Assembly: GCA_002347685.1 (NCBI GenBank) | Contig: DDWS01000059.1 | Location: 610 to 64,609, forward strand | DNA: 64,000 bases | Reading direction: 5' to 3' | From: Syntrophaceae bacterium UBA2280 | GTDB taxonomy: Bacteria > Desulfobacterota > Syntrophia > Syntrophales > Smithellaceae | In this document: one piece after another, positions 40,805-49,035 of the stretch | Layout of the letters: each line of letters begins with the position of its first letter | How positions within the stretch are numbered: position 1 is the stretch's first letter | Notes under the pieces: model-generated | Told to the model about the DNA's origin: nothing | The model's input: only the letters and a program-made list of their open reading frames with translations | Database searches by the model: none | Position numbers and translations under genes: made by a program

Positions 40805-41128
40805 ATGAAGAAAAGTCTATTGATGATCTCAATGATGCTTGTTTTCGCGATCATTCTGGCCGGTTGTGCGACAACCCGCGACCTTGAGAAAGTCCAGGCG
40901 GAGGGACAGCAGACCAGCGCGAAAGCCGAACAGGCACTCAAGGAAGCCCAGCAGGCCAAGGCGGCAGCCGAGGAAGCCACGATCAAAGCAGCCGATGCCG
41001 CCATACGCGCAGAAAATGCCGCAAAGATGGCAGAAGAAAGAGCGCAGGCGGCCGAAGAAAGAGCCAATGCAGCCGAAGAAAAGGCCAAGAAGGCTGATGC
41101 GCTTTTCGAAAGATCGATGAAGAAGTAA
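40805..41128 (+). CDS. Small Lpp-like, alanine-rich lipoprotein
   Basis: This is a 107-residue protein: lipobox ILAGC (Cys about 21), then a single long Ala/Glu/Lys coiled coil with seven-residue periodicity (repeats like AEEATIKAADAAIRAENAA), ending RSMKK with a C-terminal lysine. This is the plan of Braun-type lipoproteins, where the C-terminal Lys is linked to peptidoglycan by an L,D-transpeptidase; two such enzymes are encoded immediately upstream. An AAAGGAGGTGAT site precedes the ATG and a strong terminator follows, suggesting an abundant product of its own transcript. Confidence 0.85.
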   Translation: MKKSLLMISMMLVFAIILAGCATTRDLEKVQAEGQQTSAKAEQALKEAQQAKAAAEEATIKAADAAIRAENAAKMAEERAQAAEERANAAEEKAKKADALFERSMKK

Positions 41129-41177
41129 GCTATATTTACAAGGTGCCTTTAACTTAACTTGAGGGCCCTGGAACATA

Positions 41178-41213
41178 AAGATGGCAGGGCTTGAAGACCC
41201 TGCCATCTTTTTT
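41178..41213 (+). terminator. Strong rho-independent terminator of the lipoprotein gene
   Basis: A perfect 12-bp stem (41178-41189 with 41198-41209, AAGATGGCAGGG) encloses an 8-base loop and is followed by a T-run. It is 50 bases after the lipoprotein stop. Confidence 0.93.
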
Positions 41214-41263
41214 CATGATACGCTCAAGGCGACGTACTTCTGAATATCGATTCACCTTTTCGG

Positions 41264-41295
41264 AACGGTCACGGTCATCGACGACCGTGACCGTT
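41264..41295. repeat. Perfect 13-bp inverted repeat before tetR
   Basis: AACGGTCACGGTC (41264-41276) and its exact reverse complement (41283-41295) are separated by six bases. No T-run follows on either side, so it is not an ordinary terminator. It may be a second terminator-like structure, an operator or an RNA hairpin; nothing decides between them. Confidence 0.5.
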
Positions 41296-41335
41296 TCTGC
41301 AGCTGCGCCCCTCTGATCATCCATAAAAAACCATC

Positions 41336-41364
41336 TTGACAACCTACCTACTAGTAGGTATAAC
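41336..41364 (+). promoter_or_regulatory. tetR promoter with embedded palindromic operator
   Basis: TTGACA (41336-41341), a 17-base spacer and TATAAC (41359-41364) form a strong promoter. The perfect 16-bp palindrome TACCTACTAGTAGGTA (41345-41360) fills the spacer and touches the -10. A bound dimer would block RNA polymerase, so autorepression by the TetR protein encoded 25 bases downstream is likely. Confidence 0.85.
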
Positions 41365-41388
41365 AGTTGTAAATGATTGGATTGAGAA

Positions 41389-41967
41389 ATGACGATGGAC
41401 GAAAAAACAGACACAAAAAAACAGATCCTGGATATCGCCGAGGATCTTTTGTTGGACCGGGGCTATAATGGTTTCAGCTACAAAGATATCTCAGACAGCT
41501 TGAATATCAAAAACGCCTCAATTCACTACCACTTCCCCGCAAAGACCGATCTGGGAGTCGCCATCATTCGGCGCGCAACGAAAAGATTTGAGAGATGGGC
41601 CGGTGATATCGACGGTAAGGATTTGCCTGATCCAAAAAAACTGGATGAATTTTTTCTGCTGTTTAAAAGATTCGTGGAGCAAAAGCAACAGATCTGCCTG
41701 GGTGGCGCGCTGGAAACCGATTTCAAGACCCTTCCTGCGGAAATGCAGAAAGAAACGCGTCTTTTTATCTCCGGTACGCTCACATGGCTGGAAAACTTTC
41801 TGGCCCGTGGAAAGAAAAAAGGCGCCTTCGATTTTACTGGAAACGCAAAAGATCAGGCGCTCCTGATGATCGCCGCTCTCCAGGGGGTCATCCAAATCGT
41901 GCGCGTTACGGAACCGTCTAATTTTGACGCGGTGGTCAAGCAGATTAAGCGTGATGTGTGTGCGTAG
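41389..41967 (+). CDS. TetR-family transcriptional repressor
   Basis: This is a 192-residue protein. The N-terminal TetR helix-turn-helix (about 8-58) reads KKQILDIAEDLLLDRGYNGF, SYKDISDSLNIKNASIHYHF. The C-terminal ligand domain contains CLGGALETDFKTLP, a pattern seen in regulators of the AcuR/YcdC-like branch that sense reactive or electrophilic compounds through a Cys. It is followed after 36 bases by a ferredoxin-type reductase gene, which it probably regulates along with itself via the palindrome at 41345-41360. Confidence 0.92.
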   Translation: MTMDEKTDTKKQILDIAEDLLLDRGYNGFSYKDISDSLNIKNASIHYHFPAKTDLGVAIIRRATKRFERWAGDIDGKDLPDPKKLDEFFLLFKRFVEQKQQICLGGALETDFKTLPAEMQKETRLFISGTLTWLENFLARGKKKGAFDFTGNAKDQALLMIAALQGVIQIVRVTEPSNFDAVVKQIKRDVCA

Positions 41968-42003
41968 ATATTTTTAATGAATAAAAAAAGATGGAGGATG
42001 ACA

Positions 42004-42780
42004 ATGCGTGCGGCACTCAAAGAAAAGATTAAAAATTATGCCCTTGGGCTGGGTTTGGATGACGTGGGGTTTGGCGCTGTGGCGGATTACAAAAGCAAAC
42101 TCTCGCCCCGGATCGAAACCATTTTCCCCAAAGCAAAATCCTTGGTGGTCATGACATTCAAAGAACTTTCCAATTGCGAAAGCGATAACGCAAGAATCGC
42201 CATGGGCGGCAGGCTGGACATCATGGAATTTATGAAGTCCTCCAACTATAAACTGGCCCGGTATCTGGAAAGGGACTGCGGTGTCAAAGCCATGTCCACC
42301 CCGCTATCCTATCCGCTGAACATGGCGCCGGAATCCCGCTTTGGGTTAGCAGCCGATTTTTCTCAACGCCACGCCGCGATTGCCGCAGGCCTGGGTAACT
42401 GGGGCCGCAGCAACCTCGTCATCCACCCGAAGCTCGGTTCGCGCGTTCTGTTTAGCACCGTCTTGACGGAGGCAGAGTTACCGCCCGACCCGCCGGTTAC
42501 CGAAGATCTATGCATTCACTGCAACCTCTGTGTGGAACAATGCCCCGGCAAGGCACTGGACGAAGAAGGCAAGACCAATGAAATGAAATGCCTGAAATAT
42601 TCGCAACCTTTTGGAATTGCAGGCAGCATGAAATTCTGGAGCAAGTTCGCTGCGGCCACGCCCGATGAGCAGAAAAAAATGCTCGGCACCGAAGAATTTA
42701 TGAGCTTGTATCAGGCGCAGGGGATCGGGTTTCAATATTTTTGCTTCAAATGCTATGCGCAGTGCCCTGCTGGCGGCTGA
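42004..42780 (+). CDS. QueG-like double-cluster ferredoxin reductase protein
   Basis: This is a 258-residue protein from the ATG at 42004 (GGAGG six bases upstream). The N-terminal domain (about 1-160; DDVGFGAVADYKSKLSPR, and AAIAAGLGNWGRSNLVIHP) resembles that of epoxyqueuosine reductase. It is followed by a ferredoxin region, CIHCNLCVEQCPGKALD, and a final CFKCYAQCP. True QueG is about 350 residues with a HEAT-like tail, absent here, and the cobalamin-binding role is uncertain. It is best called a QueG-family reductase of unknown substrate, coexpressed with a TetR repressor. Confidence 0.75.
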   Translation: MRAALKEKIKNYALGLGLDDVGFGAVADYKSKLSPRIETIFPKAKSLVVMTFKELSNCESDNARIAMGGRLDIMEFMKSSNYKLARYLERDCGVKAMSTPLSYPLNMAPESRFGLAADFSQRHAAIAAGLGNWGRSNLVIHPKLGSRVLFSTVLTEAELPPDPPVTEDLCIHCNLCVEQCPGKALDEEGKTNEMKCLKYSQPFGIAGSMKFWSKFAAATPDEQKKMLGTEEFMSLYQAQGIGFQYFCFKCYAQCPAGG

Positions 42781-42830
42781 ATCAATGTACGAAGCAGAAT
42801 ACAGTAAAAACATGATATGCTTATAGATGA

Positions 42831-43028
42831 TCAGACAAAAAGATCAATGATGGCAGAGCCTGAAGTATCGGATAAAGACTGGATCTGCCGGGCATTTTCA
42901 AGAAGCATGTCCGCCACAGCCTGATCGGCCTTGGCATTCATCTTCAGGATGCTCATGCTGATCTGATCGAGTGTACGGGACTGGCTCAAGGCCGTCATAG
43001 CTACTGCTATCGCCGAAATGTCGCTCAT
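42831..43028 (-). CDS. YjfB-like small protein (putative motility protein family)
   Basis: This is a 65-residue, mostly helical protein starting MSDISAIAVAMTALSQSRTL. The central QISMSILKMNAKADQAVADM has the form of the YjfB family (V-x-x-x-V-L-K-x-x-M-D near the middle). AGGAG lies upstream of the ATG. The family is associated with motility genes in Bacillus, but no flagellar genes are nearby here. Confidence 0.65.
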   Translation of the reverse strand: MSDISAIAVAMTALSQSRTLDQISMSILKMNAKADQAVADMLLENARQIQSLSDTSGSAIIDLFV

Positions 43029-43156
43029 CTGCGCTTTCTCCTATGAAGTGATGTTATTATCGACGCCACAGACGGAAAACTTTAATGGACTCTTCGACCG
43101 GCAAAAAGCCTTTTTCTGCATGACTTCTCTTACGCACACCCTTAAAGCCAGATTTC

Positions 43157-43834
43157 TTATTCTTCCCATAACAGTTTTCCAAAGCTTGAAGGTTCATGGA
43201 AGTTGCGGGCCGAAAGCGGCATCCAGGATAACCAGTGGGGGTGGGATGTTTCATTGCCGCACTTGTAAAAATTGGCCCGCCAGACCTGTCCTTTGACGAT
43301 TCCGATTTTTCCGCTGTACTTTTCCAGCACGGCAAATGGGATCTGAAATTCCAAAGTCCAGACGATCTGTCGAACAATTTCCGGCTCTACAATGGGAGGC
43401 AGACTGGCGAAGCGATGAATTTTACGGTCATCCTCCGGTGTCAAAGGCGTGTATTGCTTCAGCCGGCCATCCGCTCGCACCGGGTCGGTCACATAAGAAG
43501 CCAGAAGGGCGCCGCCGCAATTAAACTCGAAATGAAAGTATCCCGCGCCTTCTTTGGGCTCAACAAAAAATTCCACGCAGCTGTCTTTCCAGACGTCGCT
43601 TTGAAATCGGTTGTGGACACAGCGGACATACTGATCCTCTACACGAAAAATCCCGAACATGGATTGTCGATTATATAGCAGTTTACAACGCGTACGGGGT
43701 CGATGATCACTGCCTTCGGGCCGGATGCAATTCACATCCAAAGCCTTAACCGGCCGCCAGACCGCGCCGTCCCACAGGCCGCACCGTTCAGGAATTTCTC
43801 GCGTCCGGGAGATGTTGTATTCTGACTGCTTCAT
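43157..43834 (-). CDS. CBM9/DOMON-like carbohydrate-binding protein
   Basis: This is a 225-residue protein without a signal peptide. The fold is that of the CBM9-like family: WDGAVWRPVKALDV at the start, RTRCKLLYNRQSMFGIFRVE, the conserved KDSCVEFFVEP, YFHFEFNCGGALLASY, and the terminal WLSWMPLSARNFHEPSSFG. Such stand-alone proteins are common in bacteria and bind sugar or act as small beta-sandwich enzymes; their function is not established. It is divergent from rsmG. Confidence 0.8.
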   Translation of the reverse strand: MKQSEYNISRTREIPERCGLWDGAVWRPVKALDVNCIRPEGSDHRPRTRCKLLYNRQSMFGIFRVEDQYVRCVHNRFQSDVWKDSCVEFFVEPKEGAGYFHFEFNCGGALLASYVTDPVRADGRLKQYTPLTPEDDRKIHRFASLPPIVEPEIVRQIVWTLEFQIPFAVLEKYSGKIGIVKGQVWRANFYKCGNETSHPHWLSWMPLSARNFHEPSSFGKLLWEE

Positions 43835-43880
43835 AAAATTACCATTTGCGACTGCGCCTTTTTTTTGTTATTCCCCCGGT

Positions 43881-44561
43881 ATGAATGACGATATGCGTTT
43901 ACTTAAGCTGGGCGCCGGGCTCCTCGGCATCGATCTAAACGAACGGCAGCTTGCCGCCTTTCATCTTTATCAAAGCGAGCTCCGCTTATGGAATGCCACA
44001 ACCAATCTCATTTCCGAAAATACGCTAGGCGAGATTGTGACCCGTCATTTTCTGGATTCGCTGACCGCCCTTCGACACATCACCCCTGAAAATGCCCACC
44101 TGGTGGATATCGGCTCTGGCGCGGGCTTTCCCGGCATCCCCTTGAAAATCGCCCTGCCGTCTATACAACTAACTCTTCTCGAAACCAATCGTAAAAAAGT
44201 GTCTTTCCTCAAACACATGATTCGCGTCTTGAATCTTGAGAGTGCGCAGACGCTTCACGACCGGGCTCAAAATATCACCCAAACAGATAAATGGCGGGAA
44301 AAATTTGATGTGGTCATCTCGCGGGCTGCTCTAAAACTGCCCGATTTGCTGCCTTTGGGGGCGTTTTTTCTGGCCCCGGGCGGCCTGTTGATAACCCTGA
44401 AGGGAAAGGACGTCGAAGATGAATTGCAAGCGGCGCAAGTCACGGAAAATGGATCTAAAATATTTCAAATATATCAACAGGATATAAATATTCCTCTTCT
44501 AGGACCGCCCCGTAAAATTATTATCTTCCAAAAGACGGAAATCAGTAAAAAACCCTTCTAA
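43881..44561 (+). CDS. rsmG: 16S rRNA (guanine-N7) methyltransferase RsmG
   Basis: This is a 226-residue SAM-dependent enzyme that methylates G527 of 16S rRNA. Motif I is LVDIGSGAGFPGIPLKIALP; LTLLETNRKKVSFLKHM is the SAM ribose-binding region; FDVVISRAALKLPDLLPL and the GGLLITLKGKDVEDEL strand complete the fold. Starting at MNDDMRLLKLG (43881) gives the normal length; longer frames add unlikely residues. It lies directly upstream of parA-parB, a common neighbourhood near the origin. Confidence 0.95.
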   Translation: MNDDMRLLKLGAGLLGIDLNERQLAAFHLYQSELRLWNATTNLISENTLGEIVTRHFLDSLTALRHITPENAHLVDIGSGAGFPGIPLKIALPSIQLTLLETNRKKVSFLKHMIRVLNLESAQTLHDRAQNITQTDKWREKFDVVISRAALKLPDLLPLGAFFLAPGGLLITLKGKDVEDELQAAQVTENGSKIFQIYQQDINIPLLGPPRKIIIFQKTEISKKPF

Positions 44562-44633
44562 AAAGCCCTTTTTTATGTTAGTTCATGCGCAGGTTTTTCC
44601 TAAAGACGACTTTGGAAGACTTACACATAAATA

Positions 44634-45401
44634 ATGAATAAAATCATATGCATTGCAAATCAAAAAGGCGGCGTTGGAAAGACAACGACGGCAATTAATT
44701 TATCCGCATCCCTGGCTGTCGCCGGAAAGACAACGCTGCTCATCGACGGCGATTCACAGGGAAACACGTCAAGCGGCATGGGACTGGACAAATCATCTTA
44801 TAAAGACGGCAATCTGTACCACGCGATGATCGGGCAGGCATCCCTGACATCGGTCACCCTGCCCACCGCCCTGCCCCGTCTGGAGATCATTCCTTCGAAT
44901 CAGGATTTGATCGGGATGGAAGTGGAATTTATTCATCTGGAGGAACGCGAAACCCGTCTGCGGGCCTTATTAAAAGCGCTGGACAGAAACTATGACTATA
45001 TCGTGATCGACTGCCCGCCGTCGCTCGGGTTTATGACGGTCAACGCTCTTGTCGCCGCAGATTCTTTGATTGTTCCTTTGCAGTGCGAGTATTATGCCAT
45101 GGAAGGACTCGGCTATTTACTCAACACGGTGAAGCTTGTAAAAGCCAATTTAAATCCGGCTTTGTCACTGGGTGGTATTTTGCTGACGATGTTCGATCCG
45201 CGCAATACCCTGGCTCATCGCGTAACGGAAGACGTTCGCAATCATTTGGGGAAAAAGGTTTTTAAAACGGTGATCCCGCGAAATGTGCGCTTGTCTGAAA
45301 GCCCGAGTCACGGACTGCCGATCATTCTTTACGACATTAAATCGAGAGGCGCGTTAGCCTATATGGAGCTTGCGCAGGAAATTATTCAGGGGGAAATGTA
45401 A
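44634..45401 (+). CDS. parA: Chromosome partitioning ATPase ParA (Soj)
   Basis: This is a 255-residue Walker-type ATPase. The deviant Walker A is KGGVGKTTTAIN (residues 11-22), Walker B/switch is YIVIDCPPSLGFMTVNAL, and the C-terminal part reads FKTVIPRNVRLSESPSHGLP, as in Soj. The absence of an N-terminal DNA-binding extension marks it as chromosomal or type Ib. It forms gradients on the nucleoid and moves ParB-parS complexes. It is immediately followed by parB. Confidence 0.97.
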   Translation: MNKIICIANQKGGVGKTTTAINLSASLAVAGKTTLLIDGDSQGNTSSGMGLDKSSYKDGNLYHAMIGQASLTSVTLPTALPRLEIIPSNQDLIGMEVEFIHLEERETRLRALLKALDRNYDYIVIDCPPSLGFMTVNALVAADSLIVPLQCEYYAMEGLGYLLNTVKLVKANLNPALSLGGILLTMFDPRNTLAHRVTEDVRNHLGKKVFKTVIPRNVRLSESPSHGLPIILYDIKSRGALAYMELAQEIIQGEM

Positions 45402-46262
45402 ATGGCGCAGAAAAACGCGCTGGGAAAAGGGCTGGGTGCTATTTTCCCGGATTTACTGGATCAAGAAACAGGAACAAAATCGCCTGTCACCAGCTGCGGC
45501 ATCGAGGAGTTGCGCCCGAACCGTTATCAGCCGAGGAAAAATTTTTCTGATCAGGATCAAAAAGATCTGATTGCCTCGGTGAAGCAAAGCGGCATCATTC
45601 AACCGATTGTGGTCCGGAAGGCTGATTCTGGCTATGAAATCATCGCCGGCGAAAGACGCTGGCGTGCTGCTCAAAAAGCAGGCCTCAAGGACGTGCCGAT
45701 CGTTATTCGTGCCGCATCAGACATGGAAGCGGCTGAAATCTCTCTGATCGAGAACATTCAGCGCGAAGAACTCAATCCACTCGAAGAGGCACAAGCCTAT
45801 GCCACCCTCGTAGAGGCATTCAGTCTCTCCCAGGAGGAAATTGCTTTGCGGGTCGGAAAAGACCGCTCTACCGTGGCCAACACGGTCCGGCTGTTAAAAC
45901 TGCCGGCCAGGGCAAAAGTCGCGCTGACGGATAAAAAAATTACGGCCGGACATGCCCGCTGCCTTTTATCGATCGCGTCCCCGGATCAGCAACTGGCACT
46001 CTTGGACATGATTTTAAAAAAGGAGCTCAACGTCCGGGAAACAGAAAAACTCATACAGAAAGCAAAAAAGCAGCCTGTGGAAGCTCAACGGAAAACTTCA
46101 GGCAAAGATATCCATATCGCCGATCTCGAAAAAAATCTTACCGCAAAATGTCAGGCCCGTGTTCACATTAAAGGATCGGCCCAAAAAGGAGCCATTGAAA
46201 TTTCATACCGGTCCATGGATGAGTTAAACCGATTGGCCCGTTATCTTCTCGATGAATTATAA
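45402..46262 (+). CDS. parB: ParB/Spo0J centromere-binding protein
   Basis: This is a 286-residue protein. The N-terminal CTPase domain has PNRYQPRKNFSDQDQKDLIA, the C box AGERRWRAAQKAGLKDVP and ENIQREELNPLEEAQAY. The parS-binding helix-turn-helix is SLSQEEIALRVGKDRSTVAN with a dimerisation domain at the end. The start codon abuts the parA stop (45401/45402), so translation is coupled. It loads on parS and organises the origin region. No parS site could be spotted by eye in this window. Confidence 0.97.
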   Translation: MAQKNALGKGLGAIFPDLLDQETGTKSPVTSCGIEELRPNRYQPRKNFSDQDQKDLIASVKQSGIIQPIVVRKADSGYEIIAGERRWRAAQKAGLKDVPIVIRAASDMEAAEISLIENIQREELNPLEEAQAYATLVEAFSLSQEEIALRVGKDRSTVANTVRLLKLPARAKVALTDKKITAGHARCLLSIASPDQQLALLDMILKKELNVRETEKLIQKAKKQPVEAQRKTSGKDIHIADLEKNLTAKCQARVHIKGSAQKGAIEISYRSMDELNRLARYLLDEL

Positions 46263-46275
46263 AATCATTGCATAT

Positions 46276-46295
46276 TTATCCACAGGTGTTGATAA
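46276..46295. promoter_or_regulatory. Paired DnaA boxes between parB and dnaA
   Basis: A perfect DnaA box TTATCCACA (46276-46284) is followed after two bases by an inverted TGTTGATAA (46287-46295, one mismatch). They lie 24-43 bases before the dnaA start, suiting autoregulation of dnaA or part of the origin. Confidence 0.75.
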
Positions 46296-46318
46296 ATATG
46301 TTTATAAAAGGTTGAACT

Positions 46319-47671
46319 GTGGAATCAGCGTGGGATAAAGCTACTAAAATTATTCAGGATAAAGTATCCAAGCAAAACTTTGATACCTGGATCAAGCCGA
46401 TTCGGATTACGGCAATGGAGGATAAATGCGTCTCCCTGGTGGTGCCGAATAAATTTTTCAAAGACTGGCTGATGGATAACTATCTGTCCATGATTAAAAA
46501 TTCTCTGCAAAATGTCATCGGAATCCCCGTGGATGTCGATTTTGTGTTGAGCAAAGACAAAGAAATAAAGCGTACATCACCGGAATCGGATTCAAGGAAT
46601 CGTAAAGAGGCCCCTGTGGTTTCCGCAAACACAAGTAAAAATTTATCTTATCTGAACGCAAATTACACGTTCGACAGATTTGTAGTGGGGGCCTGCAATC
46701 AGTTTGCCCATGCCGCTTCCATCGCGGTAGCCAAGCAACCGGCAAAAAACTATAATCCACTTTTTATCTATGGCGGATCGGGGCTCGGAAAAACACACCT
46801 GCTCAATGCGATTGGCTTGATGACCGCCACCTCCCATCCGGAACTCAATATCATGTACGTCTCCGCCGAAGAATTCATGAACGAAATGATTAACTGCATC
46901 CGTTATGACCGGATGCCGAAATTTCGCGAAAAGTATCGTAATATCGGGTGTTTATTGATAGATGATATTCATTTTCTGGCTGGCAAGGAAAGAACGCAGG
47001 AAGAGTTTTTTCACACGTTCAATACCCTGCATGATGCCGGCAAGCAAATCGTGGTGACCTCTGATAAATTTCCTAAAGATATTCCAAATCTTGAAGGAAG
47101 GCTGCGTTCCAGGTTTGAATGGGGGCTGATTGCCGACATTCAACCACCGGAAACAGAAACGAAAATTGCTATTATCGAGAAAAAAATGCAGGAAAATGAA
47201 ATTACACTGCCGTCCAATGTGGCCCATTATATTGCTTCACATGTCGAATCAAATATCCGAGAACTCGAAGGGTTCCTGGTCAGGATCGCCGCATATTCCT
47301 CTTTAACGAATCAGGAAATCAATATGGACTTGGTGAAGGATGTTTTAAAAAAACTGGTGAAACAGAAAAATAATGAGGACGTCTCGGTTGAAGATATCAT
47401 TAAAGTGGTTGCCGGAAAGCTAAATGTGAAGATAATAGATATTAAGTCGCATAATAAGAACAAAAACATGGTCATGGCAAGACAGATCGCCATGTATCTG
47501 GCTCGTAAATTAACAAACCACTCTTATCCGGATATCGGTCAAAAAATTGGAGGACGCGATCATTCAACCGTCATTTACGCCAACAATAAAATAATAAACG
47601 CCATTGACGCAGATATTAAATTTAAAAAGATGATTCAGGATATTGAAGATGCGGTTATCCACAAAACATAA
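46319..47671 (+). CDS. dnaA: Chromosomal replication initiator DnaA
   Basis: This is a 450-residue initiator starting at GTG. Domain I is about 1-75 (WDKATKIIQDKVSKQNFDTW), with a short linker domain II. Domain III is the AAA+ ATPase (about 105-330): FIYGGSGLGKTHLLNAIGL Walker A and LLIDDIHFLAGKERTQEEFF Walker B. Domain IV binds DnaA boxes (NHSYPDIGQKIGGRDHSTVI). The full length is present. Its last codons include a perfect DnaA box. It is the first gene of the origin cluster dnaA-dnaN-gyrB-gyrA. Confidence 0.98.
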   Translation: MESAWDKATKIIQDKVSKQNFDTWIKPIRITAMEDKCVSLVVPNKFFKDWLMDNYLSMIKNSLQNVIGIPVDVDFVLSKDKEIKRTSPESDSRNRKEAPVVSANTSKNLSYLNANYTFDRFVVGACNQFAHAASIAVAKQPAKNYNPLFIYGGSGLGKTHLLNAIGLMTATSHPELNIMYVSAEEFMNEMINCIRYDRMPKFREKYRNIGCLLIDDIHFLAGKERTQEEFFHTFNTLHDAGKQIVVTSDKFPKDIPNLEGRLRSRFEWGLIADIQPPETETKIAIIEKKMQENEITLPSNVAHYIASHVESNIRELEGFLVRIAAYSSLTNQEINMDLVKDVLKKLVKQKNNEDVSVEDIIKVVAGKLNVKIIDIKSHNKNKNMVMARQIAMYLARKLTNHSYPDIGQKIGGRDHSTVIYANNKIINAIDADIKFKKMIQDIEDAVIHKT

Positions 47672-47830
47672 TATAACCGTACCACGGTCATGCACAGGCC
47701 GGATGATAGCAACTGTTTAAAAAATATATATAAAAGCAGTTCATCCACATATCCACAAGCCTTACTGCTGTTACTGATTTTTTTATATATAAAGAAAAAT
47801 AAACTCGTAAGAAATGAAAAGGGGGGACGG
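47655..47830. other. Candidate replication origin (DnaA boxes and AT-rich tract)
   Basis: A perfect TTATCCACA box (47655-47663) lies at the very end of dnaA. Two further boxes with mismatches follow: TCATCCACA (47741-47749) and ATATCCACA (47749-47757). Around them are AT-rich stretches (47718-47733 and 47777-47797) suitable for unwinding. Together with the boxes before dnaA this is the likely oriC. No transcription signals for dnaN are clear here. Confidence 0.65.
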
Positions 47831-48943
47831 ATGGAATTCAAGATCAATAGAAATACCTTTTTGGATGGTATACAAAAAACTTTAGGTATTGTTGAAAAAA
47901 AGACAACCACTCCTATTTTAAATAATGTCCTTTTAAAAGCGGAAAACAATCACCTTAAAATTATTGCAACCGACCGGGAGATCAGTCTTATTTCAGACTA
48001 TGAGGCGGATATTGCGGAAAAAGGAGAAATAACCCTATCAGCTAAGAAACTCTATGAAATGGTGAGAGAAATTCAGGGAGATCTTGTTCATTTTACAAAA
48101 AGTGCCAATAATATCATAAAAGTGACTTCTCAGAGGGCTGTATATAAAATTCCCGGTTTACCGGCGGACGATTTTCCGAATGTGGCCGAAAGCCAGGATG
48201 TGACTTTTTATAATATTCCCGGTCAACTCCTCAAGGATTTAATCAATAAGACATCTTTTGCAATGGCCTCGGATGAAACCCGTAAAAATCTCAATGGGGT
48301 TTTACTGGAAACCTCTACCGACGGATCGAATCACATTTGGCGTATGGTCGCAACAGACGGTCATCGTCTGGCTGTGGCGAAAGTTTCCACGGCGGATCCA
48401 TGCCCTGAAATGACCAAAGGGATGATTATTCCTCGAAAAGGCCTGATGGAAGTCAAAAAAATCATTGATATCAACGAAAATATCGGAATCGGCCTGCATA
48501 AAAACATGTTTGTTGTCAAGACAGATAATACGATTCTGAAAGTGAATCTTGTGGATGCGGAATATCCTGATTATAAACGGGTGATTCCCTCTGAAAAAGG
48601 GATAGCGGTTACATTGGATAAAGAATCGTTTCTCCACGCGCTCAGAAGGATGAATGTCGTGTCATCGGAGAGGTACAGCGGGGTGATTATTTCTTTTACG
48701 GAAGGAAAAATGACATTGAATTCAACGAATCTGGATGTTGGAGAAGCGACGGAGGAAATTGATATTGCGTACACGGGGGAAGATATGGATGTTGGATTTA
48801 ATGTGAATTATGTAATTGACGCGGTTTCTGTTGTATCTGCGGAAAATGTCGTTTTAGAGGTGGGTGTCGGACTGAAACCCACAGTGGTCAAACCGTTGGA
48901 TGGTGATCAATATCTCTGTATTGTCATGCCTTTGAAGATATAG
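47831..48943 (+). CDS. dnaN: DNA polymerase III beta subunit (sliding clamp)
   Basis: This is a 370-residue ring clamp of three similar domains that tethers the replicative polymerase. Recognisable parts are MEFKINRNTFLDGIQKTLGI, ILNNVLLKAENNHLKIIATD, FAMASDETRKNLNGVLLE, and the terminal KPLDGDQYLCIVMPLKI. A GGGGGGACGG site fixes the start at 47831, giving the standard length; the longer upstream frame runs through the origin and is not coding. It is followed by gyrB without recF in between. Confidence 0.97.
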   Translation: MEFKINRNTFLDGIQKTLGIVEKKTTTPILNNVLLKAENNHLKIIATDREISLISDYEADIAEKGEITLSAKKLYEMVREIQGDLVHFTKSANNIIKVTSQRAVYKIPGLPADDFPNVAESQDVTFYNIPGQLLKDLINKTSFAMASDETRKNLNGVLLETSTDGSNHIWRMVATDGHRLAVAKVSTADPCPEMTKGMIIPRKGLMEVKKIIDINENIGIGLHKNMFVVKTDNTILKVNLVDAEYPDYKRVIPSEKGIAVTLDKESFLHALRRMNVVSSERYSGVIISFTEGKMTLNSTNLDVGEATEEIDIAYTGEDMDVGFNVNYVIDAVSVVSAENVVLEVGVGLKPTVVKPLDGDQYLCIVMPLKI

Positions 48944-49035
48944 ATGTGTGATTTCAGCATCAATCATTTTGGATATCCCCGAAAACGATCGGGTGTTAAA
49001 AAAATGGAAAAAGCGAAGGAGTAAAAAATATTTTT

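Noticed and set aside
44600..46320. parS centromere site
   Set aside because: I looked for a TGTTTCACGTGAAACA-like 16-mer around parAB and dnaA and did not find one by eye; a proper motif scan would be needed.
48975..49000. Possible terminator between dnaN and gyrB
   Set aside because: The CCCGA/TCGGG stem is only five base pairs and no clean T-run follows.
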